Assembly: GCF_017982655.1 (NCBI RefSeq) | Contig: NZ_JABXYX010000047.1 | Span: 1-54,037, forward strand | Direction: 5' to 3' | Source: Brasilonema sp. CT11 | GTDB lineage: Bacteria > Cyanobacteriota > Cyanobacteriia > Cyanobacteriales > Nostocaceae | DNA length: 54,037 nt | Shown here: one piece after another, positions 42,973 through 51,404 of the stretch | Layout: each line of letters opens with the position of its first letter | How positions within the stretch are numbered: the stretch's first letter is position 1 | Program-made: the position numbers and the translations under genes | Notes under the pieces: model-generated | Database searches by the model: none | Told to the model about the DNA's origin: nothing | Seen by the model: the letters and a program-made list of their open reading frames with translations, nothing else

Positions 42973-43677
42973 TTAACATGCCTCTTGAGACAAACAGTCC
43001 AAATCCCCATCCAGAAATTTAAAATCAGGCAAAGAAGGTATGGACTCAAGAACCAAGGTTGGTGGGCGTAATTCCCATTGTTTCGTTGAGACTTGCAAAT
43101 CTTTGATTAATCCTGTTCGGATATCCAGTACCCAACCATGAATCACTGGTGCTTTTTGATCATAAAGTGCTTTACGCATAATAGAAGTTTGGTACAGATT
43201 TTTAACCTGTACCAGAATATTGATTTCTGCTAGACGATTTAGACGTTCTTCTTTTGTTAGCAAAGCATCGATTTCGTCTTGGTTTTGTAAGTAGATTTCT
43301 CGGATCGGATTCACCCAATTATCAATGATTCCAATGGTTTTGCCTTCTAGCGCCGCCTTAATTCCACCGCAACCGTAGTGACCGCAAACTATAATGTGTT
43401 GAACTTGAAGATGAGAAATTGCGTATTCCAAAACGGCTAAAAAGTTAATATCCGTTAGAGACACTTGATTAGCAATGTTGCGATGGACAAATAACTCTCC
43501 AGGTTCTGTGCGCGTAAAGTTGGTTAGCGGTAAACGACTATCAGAACACCCAATGTAAAGATAGGGGGGTTTTTGTCCGGTGGCTAATTGTTCAAAGTAG
43601 TTGGGGTTCAAAGCCAGTTTTTCTGCAACCCAAGCTTGATTATTGTTCAGGAGTTCATCAATGCTGTGATATTTCAT
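42973..43677 (-). CDS. Beta-class carbonic anhydrase
   Basis: A 234-residue enzyme interconverting CO2 and bicarbonate. Zinc and catalytic residues are all present: C44-x-D46-x-R48 (GCSDSRLPL), then HxxC in VCGHYGCGG near 100. EPGELFVHRNIAN (residues 58-70) is the conserved beta-CA block. Length and the extended C-terminus fit the bacterial Can type. It is not a carboxysomal CsoS3 or CcaA-like long form. There is no signal peptide. It stands alone, downstream of about 600 bases without a gene. Confidence 0.95.
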   Translation of the reverse strand: MKYHSIDELLNNNQAWVAEKLALNPNYFEQLATGQKPPYLYIGCSDSRLPLTNFTRTEPGELFVHRNIANQVSLTDINFLAVLEYAISHLQVQHIIVCGHYGCGGIKAALEGKTIGIIDNWVNPIREIYLQNQDEIDALLTKEERLNRLAEINILVQVKNLYQTSIMRKALYDQKAPVIHGWVLDIRTGLIKDLQVSTKQWELRPPTLVLESIPSLPDFKFLDGDLDCLSQEAC

Positions 43678-44308
43678 TAATCTTTAGCAAAGTCTAGGGT
43701 TCCAGGTATTTGCGCTTAGTACAGCATTTCATAAATTCATAACGCAATTCTATGAGATCATTTGGCTAGTTCTTTTGAAATAAGCGATAAGAGCGTTGTT
43801 TATAAACCCCTACTAACGCCATGTGAAACTCAAGGAAAGAAGCTGTCAGTCGTTGCGAACTTATGCAATACAGTACTTACTTCTAGTTTGAATTGGGCAA
43901 TCCAGTTGACGCTATAGCCAACCACTAAATTTAGCATTTTGATAAGAAAGTTAATGAAATAAAATAATTCTTCAATCTGGGAATAATTCTGTTATCTATT
44001 GATACTATACAAGCTTTTATACAGATTTATACTGACTATTAATCATTTAATTGGTTCCGGATGAACTACTTTATTTAAAAAAATCTGTAAATTATTAATA
44101 TTATACACAATAACTGGGAATTCAAGATATTTTTGTCATCTACAGATCAAATTGTTGTTTGTTAATCAGTATATTCTATGCTAGTTGCAAATCATGGTTT
44201 AGAATGAAAACCTCCTGTGAGCAACAGATAAACCTTTCATAAAGAGCAATTATAATTAAACTCATTCAACAGGAATCATTGAGATTGAGAGTTATCAGGA
44301 GAGAAATT
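43678..44308. other. AT-rich intergenic region, no gene seen
   Basis: 630 bases between divergent genes, AT-rich, with no recognised repeat, riboswitch or small gene. Both promoters should be here. Confidence 0.4.
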
Positions 44309-44824
44309 GTGGCTCAAGATTATTCAGGAAAATGGTGGGCGGCGTTTATCTGTATTACAGTTATCGAAGGAGTTTTGCTTATTTTGTTAATTTCTAGACA
44401 ACCGACTCCACTTCTTTTTGTAGCAATCATTGCTATTGCATTGCTACTGTTTCTTATTCCTCAGCTTGATGATGTTATTGCATTGACTTTTGATAGAGGA
44501 AAGCTAGATAGCAAAATAAATTCAATTGGAAAAAAACTCTCTACCACAAAGGCAAGAACTGACAAGCTAGTTTTGATATCTATGTCCAAATCTATGTTTG
44601 AGACTCTCAAGAAACTGGCTGGGGGTAACTTTGGTTCTTATGAAATGAATGATAATCTAGAAAAAGAAATTTTTCACCTGAAAGATATAGGATATGTAGA
44701 TGTTGGTAGAATTCGTGACATTCCTTATAAAGATAATAACCTTTCCGATTACGTAAAAGTCACTGATTTAGGTAAGCAGTATATCGAGCTTCGTAAAAGT
44801 ACAGAAGAGGACAACAAAGGTTAG
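44309..44824 (+). CDS. Hypothetical protein: two membrane helices plus a cytoplasmic domain
   Basis: About 171 residues from GTG 44309, which has AGGAGAG about 6 bases upstream; a TTG at 44279 is possible but lacks such a site. Two hydrophobic segments (WWAAFICITVIEGVLLILL and LLFVAIIAIALLLFLIPQL) are followed by a soluble C-terminal domain from about 90 on (KSMFETLKKLAGGNFGSY, LKDIGYVDVGRI, VKVTDLGKQYIELRK) with the rhythm of a winged helix of the MarR or transcriptional-regulator kind. No family name can be given. Confidence 0.65.
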   Translation: MAQDYSGKWWAAFICITVIEGVLLILLISRQPTPLLFVAIIAIALLLFLIPQLDDVIALTFDRGKLDSKINSIGKKLSTTKARTDKLVLISMSKSMFETLKKLAGGNFGSYEMNDNLEKEIFHLKDIGYVDVGRIRDIPYKDNNLSDYVKVTDLGKQYIELRKSTEEDNKG

Positions 44825-45210
44825 TTTTAACTTGATTAAATTTAGCCAGGGGACTCTACACTTGATTCTATTTGATGCTAATATTTCACTCTTAAAGTGA
44901 TAACTTTATATGTGGTTTGAGTCAAATGAAAGGTGACATGTTGCTCATGACTCGCCCAAACGACATCGGGAATGACGCTATCGGCTTTTTGAAAACACTA
45001 AACCAAGGTAAAGCGTCTCGGTTTATCCTGGATATCCGTCAATTGTAGTGAACTATATATAAAGCGCACGCGCGATAAGCCGGAGGCTTGACGCTGAGTC
45101 CTAAGGGGACACGCTACGCGCACGCGCGATAAGCCGGAGGCTTGACGCTACGCGTATCGCCACACAATGCAAAATCTGTTACCTTATAACACGTAGTTCT
45201 GAAAGCACTA
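44825..45210. other. Gene-free region with a 54-base-spaced direct repeat
   Basis: No credible gene. A 32-base direct repeat beginning GCGCACGCGCGATAAGCCGG occurs at 45064-45095 and 45118-45149, in a palindromic GC-rich setting (CTACGCGCACGCGCG). A 40-codon open frame near 44926 has no support and is not called. Confidence 0.5.
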
Positions 45211-45669
45211 ATGCTGAAAAATAAAATTACTTACGTTTTATTTACCCTGAGCTTAATCATTGTTCTTAGCTGGACTACTATTTCAAGGCTACCGAACCTT
45301 CTCACTTGCCAGGAATCAAATGTTATTCGAGGAACAGGTGAAAGATTCTACACACATCCCCAGAAAATCATAGTTGAGCCTTGGCGAGGTGAACATCACG
45401 TTTACGCAATTTTTATGATTCCTGGTGGAAATCTGACTGATAAGCTGTTCACAGTCACTATAAATGGTACTGGCACTTTCTGCGGAGAACTTATTTTTGC
45501 TGGCACCGCTGTTGCTGAAGGCATTTATGCTAAACCAGGATATTACCTGATGAAGGCATTGTTCCATACTCGGGCTGCTGTATGGTTGATTTCTCAAGGT
45601 AAGAAAGATCAGTTAAAGCAGCCTGATAATTGGAAAGTTGGTTATGGAAAAATACAACAACCCGGGTAA
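45211..45669 (+). CDS. Hypothetical secreted protein
   Basis: 152 residues with an N-terminal hydrophobic segment (YVLFTLSLIIVLSWTTI) that could be a signal peptide or anchor. Two cysteines flank the mature part (LLTCQESN and GTFCGEL). Beta-rich middle (HHVYAIFMIPGGNLTDK). No family recognised. Short tandem repeats begin 15 bases after the stop. Confidence 0.55.
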   Translation: MLKNKITYVLFTLSLIIVLSWTTISRLPNLLTCQESNVIRGTGERFYTHPQKIIVEPWRGEHHVYAIFMIPGGNLTDKLFTVTINGTGTFCGELIFAGTAVAEGIYAKPGYYLMKALFHTRAAVWLISQGKKDQLKQPDNWKVGYGKIQQPG

Positions 45670-45683
45670 ACTAGCTTGAAAAA

Positions 45684-45715
45684 GGGTGTAAGGGTGTAAG
45701 GGTGTAGGGGTGTAG
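45684..45715 (+). repeat. Octamer tandem repeat GGGTGTAA/G
   Basis: Four consecutive 8-mers, two GGGTGTAA and two GGGTGTAG. It belongs to the same short-repeat class as the TTACACCC units near 7203. Confidence 0.85.
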
Positions 45716-45901
45716 GGGAAATACATTTTCATCTTTGGTTGTGAGATTTTCCCGTGATTGACTGATTTGAAAATAGGGAACAGGTTAAGAGGTATTTTCA
45801 TGTGTTCTGGTGAGGCAGTTCATGATGGCTACTTTGGCATAATTTTGATTATTGATCCCTATTAATGATCAGTTGTACAAAGGATCATTTTACAAAAAGT
45901 T

Positions 45902-46183
45902 ATGCTACGTAGTTTCCGACGATACCATCGCCAGATTGCCATTATTTTGTGCCTACCATTATTTCTGACTGTGCTCACTGGTATGGCGTACACTATTATC
46001 AATGAATGGTTCCACCAGCATGAGTTTGCTGTATTTCTCATCAAAATCCATAGCCTAGAAGTGTTGAATTTACAAGGAATTTATCCCTTTCTGAATGGTT
46101 TAGGATTAATCGGTTTATTGATTACTGGTGTAAGTATGACAGGTTTGTTTCGTCAACGCACTAATAAAAATACGCTGGGATAA
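45902..46183 (+). CDS. PepSY-associated membrane protein, short form
   Basis: 93 residues. RRYHRQIAIILCLPLFLTVL (residues 6-25) with its basic start and HRQ motif matches the first helix of PepSY-TM proteins, and the second helix (PFLNGLGLIGLLITGVSM) closes the unit. Cyanobacteria commonly carry such short two-helix versions. Function unknown, though relatives are linked to iron or ferric reduction. A 13-base inverted repeat lies downstream. Confidence 0.65.
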   Translation: MLRSFRRYHRQIAIILCLPLFLTVLTGMAYTIINEWFHQHEFAVFLIKIHSLEVLNLQGIYPFLNGLGLIGLLITGVSMTGLFRQRTNKNTLG

Positions 46184-46202
46184 TTTCAAATTGAAAGGGA
46201 AC

Positions 46203-46273
46203 AGGGAATAGGGAACACAACGACCGCGCTCAGTGCATCGCGCTTAACAGGAATTAAAATTTCCCTATTCCCT
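46203..46273. terminator. Inverted repeat between convergent genes
   Basis: AGGGAATAGGGAA (46203-46215) and TTCCCTATTCCCT (46261-46273) are perfect 13-base arms around 45 bases. It lies between the ends of the PepSY-like and amidohydrolase genes and could end both transcripts. The same GGGAATAGGGAA words occur inside the TATAGGA MITEs, so it may be MITE-derived. Confidence 0.45.
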
Positions 46274-46315
46274 CCAAAGAGCGAAAACCTGTGGAGCGGA
46301 ACGCCGCACCTATGA

Positions 46316-47716
46316 CTACAATAAATCCATGACTGTACGATAATGAGCTTCAAGTTGAGCAACAGTCTGCGACTTGCGTTTTGTATCCCACTGACTGTGA
46401 TCAAATAATTGTTGACGCAAATTATTCACGTTAATGGTAGTCACTTCGCCATCGGCGACTACCTGCTTACCATTTACCCACACACTTTCTACCGCATTGG
46501 TGGGACGACCAAGAATTAATAAGCCAATCGGGTCTGTACGCGGTAGTAGTGATAAACTGGTGAGGTCATACATCACCAAATCGGCTTTTTTGCCGACGGT
46601 TAGGGAACCGAGTTGATCAGCCATATTCAGTCCTTTTGCACCACCACTAGATGCCATCTCCACTGATTGACGAGGTGTAATCCAGTGTTGGTAATCGAAA
46701 TCTGTGATGTTGTGCAATATTGAACCTATTTTGATCGCTTCTAGTAAGTCTTGGGAATCGTTGCTAGATGCACCATCACAACCAAAAGTGACGTTGACTC
46801 CAGCTTGACGATATTTCAGAATCGGCGCGATACCACTACCTATACGCAAGTTACTTAAGGGATTGTGGACAACTGTAGATTTAGTTTCAGCGAGTATTGT
46901 GATATCGGTGTCAGTTAAGTGAATGCAATGGGCAAGGGATGTGCGATCGCCTAAATACCCAATCCGCCCCAGATGTTCAACCGCACTACAGCCATATTTT
47001 TCTTGTGCGAGTTTCTCTTGCGCTTTAGTTTCCAGTAGATGCGAGTGACGGCAAAGATTGTACTTATCGCTTAACTCAATACATCCTTGGAACAAAGCAT
47101 CAGAACATAATTGTATTCCTGTGGGGGCAACTAAAATACTCATACCCTCATCAGGGCGATGAAACTGTCTGACAGCTTCTTCTATGAGTTCCAGTGTCGC
47201 CTGAGTTGAGCGAAAATAAGGCTTGTGATTTTGCTTGGTTTCTCCGGATGGTATCCCAGCAGTCAAGGATTCATCTTGAATCAGAGGGGAGACAAAAGCA
47301 CGAATGCCAACTTCCTTGTAAGCGCGAACAGCTGTTGCAATTGTTTCCAACTCTTTGCCTGGAATGAGGATGAGATGATCTACCACACTCGTTCCACCGG
47401 AAAGCAGGGTTTCTACTGCCGTTCCCAAAGCACTTAGGTAAACTTTTTCTAGATCAAGAGGCGCAAAGTCGTAAAGTTGTGCTAACCATAATTCTAGAGG
47501 TAGAGGTGGAATGATACCTCGTTGCCACATTTCTGAGGAGTGGCTGTGGGCGTTGAAAAATCCTGGCAATAGGAGTTTATTTTCACCATTAATCGCCGTA
47601 CCGATAACCTCTAGACTGGGTGCGATCGCCACTATCGCCCCATCTACGACTTGCACATCCACAGTTGCATAATCATCAACAGTGGCAATTAAAACATTTT
47701 GAATTGTAAAGTTCAT
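46316..47716 (-). CDS. Amidohydrolase (TRZ/ATZ/cytosine-deaminase-like)
   Basis: A 466-residue TIM-barrel metal hydrolase. LLPGFFNAHSHSSEMW (near 50-65) supplies the HxH ligands, HSHLLETKAQ and AHCIHLT the middle His residues, and VTFGCDGASSNDS the catalytic Asp; the C-terminal ASSGGAKGLNMADQLGSL and GKKADLVMYDL close the fold. The family removes amino or chloro groups from N-heterocycles (guanine, cytosine, triazines, SAH). The substrate is unknown. It is divergent from a cysteine hydrolase and a cupin, which suggests a nitrogen-compound degradation cluster. Confidence 0.9.
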   Translation of the reverse strand: MNFTIQNVLIATVDDYATVDVQVVDGAIVAIAPSLEVIGTAINGENKLLLPGFFNAHSHSSEMWQRGIIPPLPLELWLAQLYDFAPLDLEKVYLSALGTAVETLLSGGTSVVDHLILIPGKELETIATAVRAYKEVGIRAFVSPLIQDESLTAGIPSGETKQNHKPYFRSTQATLELIEEAVRQFHRPDEGMSILVAPTGIQLCSDALFQGCIELSDKYNLCRHSHLLETKAQEKLAQEKYGCSAVEHLGRIGYLGDRTSLAHCIHLTDTDITILAETKSTVVHNPLSNLRIGSGIAPILKYRQAGVNVTFGCDGASSNDSQDLLEAIKIGSILHNITDFDYQHWITPRQSVEMASSGGAKGLNMADQLGSLTVGKKADLVMYDLTSLSLLPRTDPIGLLILGRPTNAVESVWVNGKQVVADGEVTTINVNNLRQQLFDHSQWDTKRKSQTVAQLEAHYRTVMDLL

Positions 47717-47804
47717 GGCTTAAACCTTGATTAAGTATAAGTAATAGAACGTTTTAGAAATTTTCAAGTTACAAAATAAAGGATGGTGTTGGGTGTAGCA
47801 ATCT

Positions 47805-48587
47805 ATGAATATACCTGTTCGGAATTTAGGAATTGCACCAAACGCATGGGCAGTAAACCATACGTTTGCAGATATCACTCGTTCTCCCCAGATCCCACAA
47901 CCCGTTATTTTATCAACAGAAACCAAAACCCTGCGCCTTGACTTGGCAAAAACTGCCATTCTCGTCATTGATATGCAGAACGACTTCTGTCATCCTGATG
48001 GTTGGTTGGCGCATATTGGTGTGGATGTCACCCCAGCCCAGAAACCTGTTCAACCTTTACAAATCTTATTACCTGAACTCCGAAACAAAAATGTACCCGT
48101 GATCTGGGTGAATTGGGGAAATCGTCCCGACTTACTTAATATTAGTGCCAATCTGCTTCACGTCTATAACTCCACTGGTGAGGGCGTGGGATTAGGTGAT
48201 CCCTTACCGAGTAACGGCGCTAAGGTTCTGATGGCGGGTAGTTGGGCTGCGGCGGTAGTCGATGAACTCCAACAATTACCCCAGGATATTCGTGTAGATA
48301 AATACCGTATGAGTGGTTTTTGGGATACCCCTTTGGATAGTATCCTGCGGAACTTGGGCAGAACAACACTACTTTTTGCAGGAGTGAATGCTGATCAATG
48401 TGTGATGGCTACCTTACAAGATGCCAACTTCTTAGGATACGACTGCCTACTAGTTAAAGATTGTACCGCCACAACTTCGCCTGAGTATTGTTGGCTAGCG
48501 ACAATATACAACGTCAACCAGTGCTTTGGCTTTGTGAGTGATTCGCAAGCAATCTTAAGCGCACTTCAACAAAGTGCTCAATATTGA
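47805..48587 (+). CDS. Isochorismatase-like cysteine hydrolase
   Basis: A 260-residue alpha/beta hydrolase of the isochorismatase/cysteine hydrolase superfamily. The triad is visible: Asp in LVIDMQNDFCH near 57, Lys in RVDKYRMSGFWDT near 167, Cys in GVNADQCVMATLQ near 206. Enzymes with this triad open amides (biuret, ureidoacrylate, nicotinamide, N-carbamoyl groups). The N-terminal extension of about 45 residues is unusual. It is divergent from the amidohydrolase. The last eight codons are part of a 193-base tandem duplication. Confidence 0.9.
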   Translation: MNIPVRNLGIAPNAWAVNHTFADITRSPQIPQPVILSTETKTLRLDLAKTAILVIDMQNDFCHPDGWLAHIGVDVTPAQKPVQPLQILLPELRNKNVPVIWVNWGNRPDLLNISANLLHVYNSTGEGVGLGDPLPSNGAKVLMAGSWAAAVVDELQQLPQDIRVDKYRMSGFWDTPLDSILRNLGRTTLLFAGVNADQCVMATLQDANFLGYDCLLVKDCTATTSPEYCWLATIYNVNQCFGFVSDSQAILSALQQSAQY

Positions 48588-48949
48588 ATAGTAATTTGCT
48601 TTGCCTCTGTTTGACCATATAACCATAGAGATATGGTTAGCACTTCCAAACTCATAACTCTTTACACAGATAACTTTAAAGGAAACAAATTATGTACGCG
48701 ACTGGTTGTGTCATTCCCGTTGTCAAATCTTCTAAAGATTACCAAGCATGTCGCAACTTCAACAAAGTGCTCAATATTGAATAGTAATTTGCTTTGCCTC
48801 TGTTTGACCATATAACCATAGAGATATGGTTAGCACTTCCAAACTCATAACTCTTTACACCGATAACTTTAAAGGAGATAAATTATGTACGCGACTAGTT
48901 GTATGATTCCGGTGATCAAATCTCCCAAGGATTACCAAGCATATCGCAT
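48564..48949 (+). repeat. 193-base tandem duplication at the hydrolase-cupin junction
   Basis: 48564-48756 and 48757-48949 are near-identical (the start CTTCAACAAAGTG recurs exactly 193 bases on). Each copy contains the last codons of the hydrolase, the spacer, a ribosome-binding site and the first 21 codons of the cupin. The copies differ at a few bases only. Confidence 0.9.
48692..48784 (+). pseudogene. Truncated first copy of the cupin gene start
   Basis: ATG 48692, TAG 48782-48784. The first 21 codons copy those of the intact cupin (MYATGCVIPVVKSSKDYQA), then read through the duplicated hydrolase tail out of frame and stop. AAAGGAAA precedes the ATG, so a 30-residue peptide could be made. 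No cupin fold is possible. Confidence 0.8.
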
Positions 48950-49346
48950 TAGTCCCAATGACTCAAACCGCTTGGCGATTATATTCGACACCGCAAGTGC
49001 TAATACTTCTTTGACTTGTTGCGTAGAAATTTTTGATGTTGGCGGGAAAACACCACCCAATCGTCATCAATTGGCGGTGGAACTGTTTTTTGTCCTCAAA
49101 GGAGAAGGAATCGCCAGTTGTGATGGCAAAGTAGTCCGAATAAAAGCAGGAGATAGTTTGTTAGTTCCTCCCACAGGCACTCATGTGATTGAAAATATCG
49201 GTTATGGTCGTTTATATACGCTAACTATTATGGTTCCGAATGAAGATTTTGCGGAATTAATTCGTAGTGGTACACCAGTCGAGTTGGATGAGGAAGATAT
49301 GGCAGTGTTGGGGAGAGTGGATAGTTTAATGCCATGTAAAGTGTGA
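48885..49346 (+). CDS. Cupin-domain protein
   Basis: A 153-residue single cupin. AAAGGAG lies 9 bases before the ATG. The two cupin motifs span residues 55-115: PNRHQLAVELFFVLKGEGIAS and GDSLLVPPTGTHVIENIGYG, with His and Glu residues able to bind a metal. As a small stand-alone cupin it could be an isomerase or dioxygenase. It lies downstream of the cysteine hydrolase and probably shares its pathway. Its promoter/start region is duplicated. Confidence 0.88.
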   Translation: MYATSCMIPVIKSPKDYQAYRISPNDSNRLAIIFDTASANTSLTCCVEIFDVGGKTPPNRHQLAVELFFVLKGEGIASCDGKVVRIKAGDSLLVPPTGTHVIENIGYGRLYTLTIMVPNEDFAELIRSGTPVELDEEDMAVLGRVDSLMPCKV

Positions 49347-49376
49347 TTTATAGGACTTACGCAGAAGAGATCCCCC

Positions 49377-49460
49377 AACCCCCTTAAAAAGGGGGCTTTC
49401 TCTGGTTCCCAGGCTCAGCCTGGGAACTAGCAGTAGGAGGTTCTACCTCCTGAGTCATAG
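49377..49460. repeat. Terminator-like hairpin plus TTCCCAGGCTCAGCCTGGGAA repeat family
   Basis: CCCCCTT and AAGGGGG (49379-49395) pair around AAA, then TTCCCAGGCTC and AGCCTGGGAA form a strong hairpin, then AGGAGGTTCTACCTCCT another. All three are common dispersed palindromes in cyanobacteria. The first is a plausible terminator of the cupin gene. Confidence 0.65.
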
Positions 49461-49486
49461 CTCATACCAAGTTGCAATCAAACGTA

Positions 49487-49652
49487 GCATCTGTCATTGC
49501 GTTAGCGCAGCGTGCCCGGAGGGCATACGTAACAGAGTGAAGCGAAGCAATCGCAAACTTCTGGGATTGCTTCACTGCGCTTCGCTCCGTATGTCCTATG
49601 GCTAACGCCACGGCTGCGCCTAACGGACACGCTACGCTAACGCAATGACAAT
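49487..49652. repeat. Long dispersed palindrome, relative of 5022-5119
   Basis: Starts TGTCATTGCGTTAGCGCAG and ends CTACGCTAACGCAATGACA, so the ends are inverted repeats. Internal AAGCGAAGCAATCGCAA and GATTGCTTCACTGCGC also pair. It fills the space between the cupin gene and the nucleotidyltransferase gene, where a HEPN partner might have been expected. Confidence 0.75.
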
Positions 49653-49675
49653 TCATAACCTGGGTTTGATGTAAC

Positions 49676-49993
49676 TTACACATTTGGGATGCTTCCTAAA
49701 GGAATAGCCTCTTTTAAGACATTATCTTGAATAAAATAATGTAAAGAATTAGTAGTTACCACATCAACCTTCCGATTCAACAAGGTTTCTAACTCTTGAA
49801 CTAAGCCACCAGGAAACCAAGGTGTAATTTTATTCAAGTCATAATCAATCAAAAAATCAATATCACTGCTTGGTGTTTCTTCTCCTCTAGCTACACTACC
49901 AAAAAGTCGGAGATTATAAGCACCATGTTTAGCAGCAATACTGAGAATTTCCGCTCGTTTTTCTTGGATAAGTTCTTTTAATTTCATTTTCAA
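49676..49993 (-). CDS. MNT-type nucleotidyltransferase (HEPN/MNT antitoxin), partner missing
   Basis: A 105-residue minimal nucleotidyltransferase. LRLFGSVARGEETPSSDIDFLIDYD (residues 28-52) contains the GSxARG and SDIDFLID motifs with the catalytic Asp pair. Such proteins (MntA) AMPylate and neutralise HEPN ribonuclease toxins, which are normally encoded next to them. Here the region after the stop is a dispersed palindrome and no HEPN frame is seen, so it is an orphan. The ATG has a GAGAGATTG site upstream. Confidence 0.85.
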   Translation of the reverse strand: MKMKLKELIQEKRAEILSIAAKHGAYNLRLFGSVARGEETPSSDIDFLIDYDLNKITPWFPGGLVQELETLLNRKVDVVTTNSLHYFIQDNVLKEAIPLGSIPNV

Positions 49994-50059
49994 TCTCTCA
50001 TGATATTATTTTGACATTTCACGAACCTTATAGCGGTTTTCATATGAATAGACTACAAA

Positions 50060-50162
50060 TCGTAGGGGAGCCAGTGCGTTGGAGAGCCAGTACTGCAGGA
50101 GGGTCTCCCTCCGTAGGTATCTGGCGTCCGGGTTTCCCGGCTTGAAGCATCTGGCGTTGGGT
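50060..50162. repeat. GC-rich dispersed palindromic repeat
   Basis: GAGCCAGTGCGTTGG, GAGCCAGTACTGCAGGAGGG, CCCTCCGTAGGTATCTGGCG and GGGTTTCCCGGCTTG: the same family as 24930-25125. No gene. Confidence 0.75.
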
Positions 50163-50339
50163 ATTGCTCAGAAAAGTCTATGTGATAGACATTTGAGATA
50201 GTGGTGATCAATGCCCACCTTACAGAAAAACGCTGTATGTGCGTCAGTTTAGTGGGTTTGGAACTTGAGAAATAAAACTACGGGAAAGAATTAATATAGC
50301 TTCGCTAAAATAAAACCACCTGCTGTCACAATATGAACT

Positions 50340-50942
50340 ATGACCTACACCCCACCCAAGCTTCTCAATTTCGAGCAATTTATCGTTGAGTATGGGGATA
50401 ATCCGCGTTACGAACTTATTGACGGAGAATTACGTGACATGGAACCAACTGGTCCTCATGAAGAAGTTGCAGGAAATATTGCTGGTAGAATTTATACTGA
50501 AATTCTTCGTACTCGTTTAAACTGGTTGATTCCCAAAACTTGTTTGATTAAACCACCCGCATCAGAAGCAACAGCATTACGTCCAGATGTCATTGTTTTA
50601 GATAAAGAAAAACTCGGTAAAGAACCACTTTGGCAAAAAAAACCTATTATTTGTAATGCTAATACGATTAAGCTGGTTGCTGAAGTGGTGAGTACTAATT
50701 GGCAAGATGATTATGCAAGAAAAGTTGAAGAATATGCTTTTCTGGAAATATCGGAATATTGGATTGTAGATTTTCGTGGTTTGGGTGGTTTGCAATTTAT
50801 CGGTAATCCCAAACAACCTACTTTTACTGTATGTCAATTAGTTAATGGTGTATATCAGCAGCAACAATATCGCTTGGGAGATACTATTTATTCTTATTTA
50901 TTCCCAAATTTAGATCTGAAACTAGATGATATCATGCCATAG
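50340..50942 (+). CDS. Uma2-family protein (PD-(D/E)XK nuclease-like, DUF820)
   Basis: A 200-residue protein. FEQFIVEYGDNPRYELIDGELRDM (residues 9-32), LRPDVIVLD near 79 and LVAEVVSTNWQDDYARKVEEYA near 111 are the DUF820/Uma2 blocks, with the acidic residues and Lys of a PD-(D/E)XK fold (D in RPDVI, E and K in AEVVS...RKVEEY). These families are very numerous in cyanobacteria and are thought to be transposon-linked or cellular nucleases of unknown role. Confidence 0.9.
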   Translation: MTYTPPKLLNFEQFIVEYGDNPRYELIDGELRDMEPTGPHEEVAGNIAGRIYTEILRTRLNWLIPKTCLIKPPASEATALRPDVIVLDKEKLGKEPLWQKKPIICNANTIKLVAEVVSTNWQDDYARKVEEYAFLEISEYWIVDFRGLGGLQFIGNPKQPTFTVCQLVNGVYQQQQYRLGDTIYSYLFPNLDLKLDDIMP

Positions 50943-51050
50943 CGATCGCCTTTTTTTCAACTACACTCAAATACAGATATTTAGTTGTTGTAAAGGTCAA
51001 ATTAAAAACTGAATGTTGCTGTACTTCACAAGTAGTTAATCATATTAGTA

Positions 51051-51314
51051 TCAACTGCCACCATGCCATGATTCCTCTATACGCTGACGGATAGCATCAT
51101 CCATTTCTTCAAGAGTTTTTGGTATGCCTTGGTATTTTAAGCATCCAGCAACATCAGCCAATGTGGTTTCTAAAAAAGGTTTTTTTAGTTTCAGAAGAAT
51201 TCCGTCACCCATATCAATTGCTATCAGTTCCTGTCCCACTTCCCAGCCATGAGACTTTCGCAATGGTTCGGGAATTATTACTTGTCCTTCATTGGATATT
51301 TTTGTGATTTCCAT
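51051..51314 (-). CDS. AbrB/MazE-type antitoxin, toxin missing
   Basis: An 87-residue protein with an N-terminal swapped-hairpin AbrB domain (ITKISNEGQVIIPEPLRK, then VGQELIAIDMGDGILLKLKK) and an acidic helical tail (LEEMDDAIRQRIEESW) of the kind that blocks a PIN/VapC toxin. No PIN gene follows its stop within this window's visible neighbourhood (51050 to 50942 holds nothing). It appears to be a lone antitoxin. Confidence 0.8.
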   Translation of the reverse strand: MEITKISNEGQVIIPEPLRKSHGWEVGQELIAIDMGDGILLKLKKPFLETTLADVAGCLKYQGIPKTLEEMDDAIRQRIEESWHGGS

Positions 51315-51404
51315 AATTGAGAGAAGGGAAAATATAATTATTCTGTTGAAATTATAGTAGGAGAAGCGATTGCCTCCGGCAGAGCTACGCTTAACGCCAT
51401 ACAG

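Noticed and set aside
44926-45046. 40-codon plus-strand frame starting MKGDMLLMTRPNDIG
   Set aside because: No ribosome-binding site, no recognised similarity, and it runs close to repeat sequence; possible relic but unsupported.
45064-45149. Possible CRISPR-like repeat (two 32-base copies, 22-base spacer)
   Set aside because: Only two copies, the spacer repeats part of the same palindromic sequence, and no cas genes are present; a dispersed-repeat duplication is simpler.
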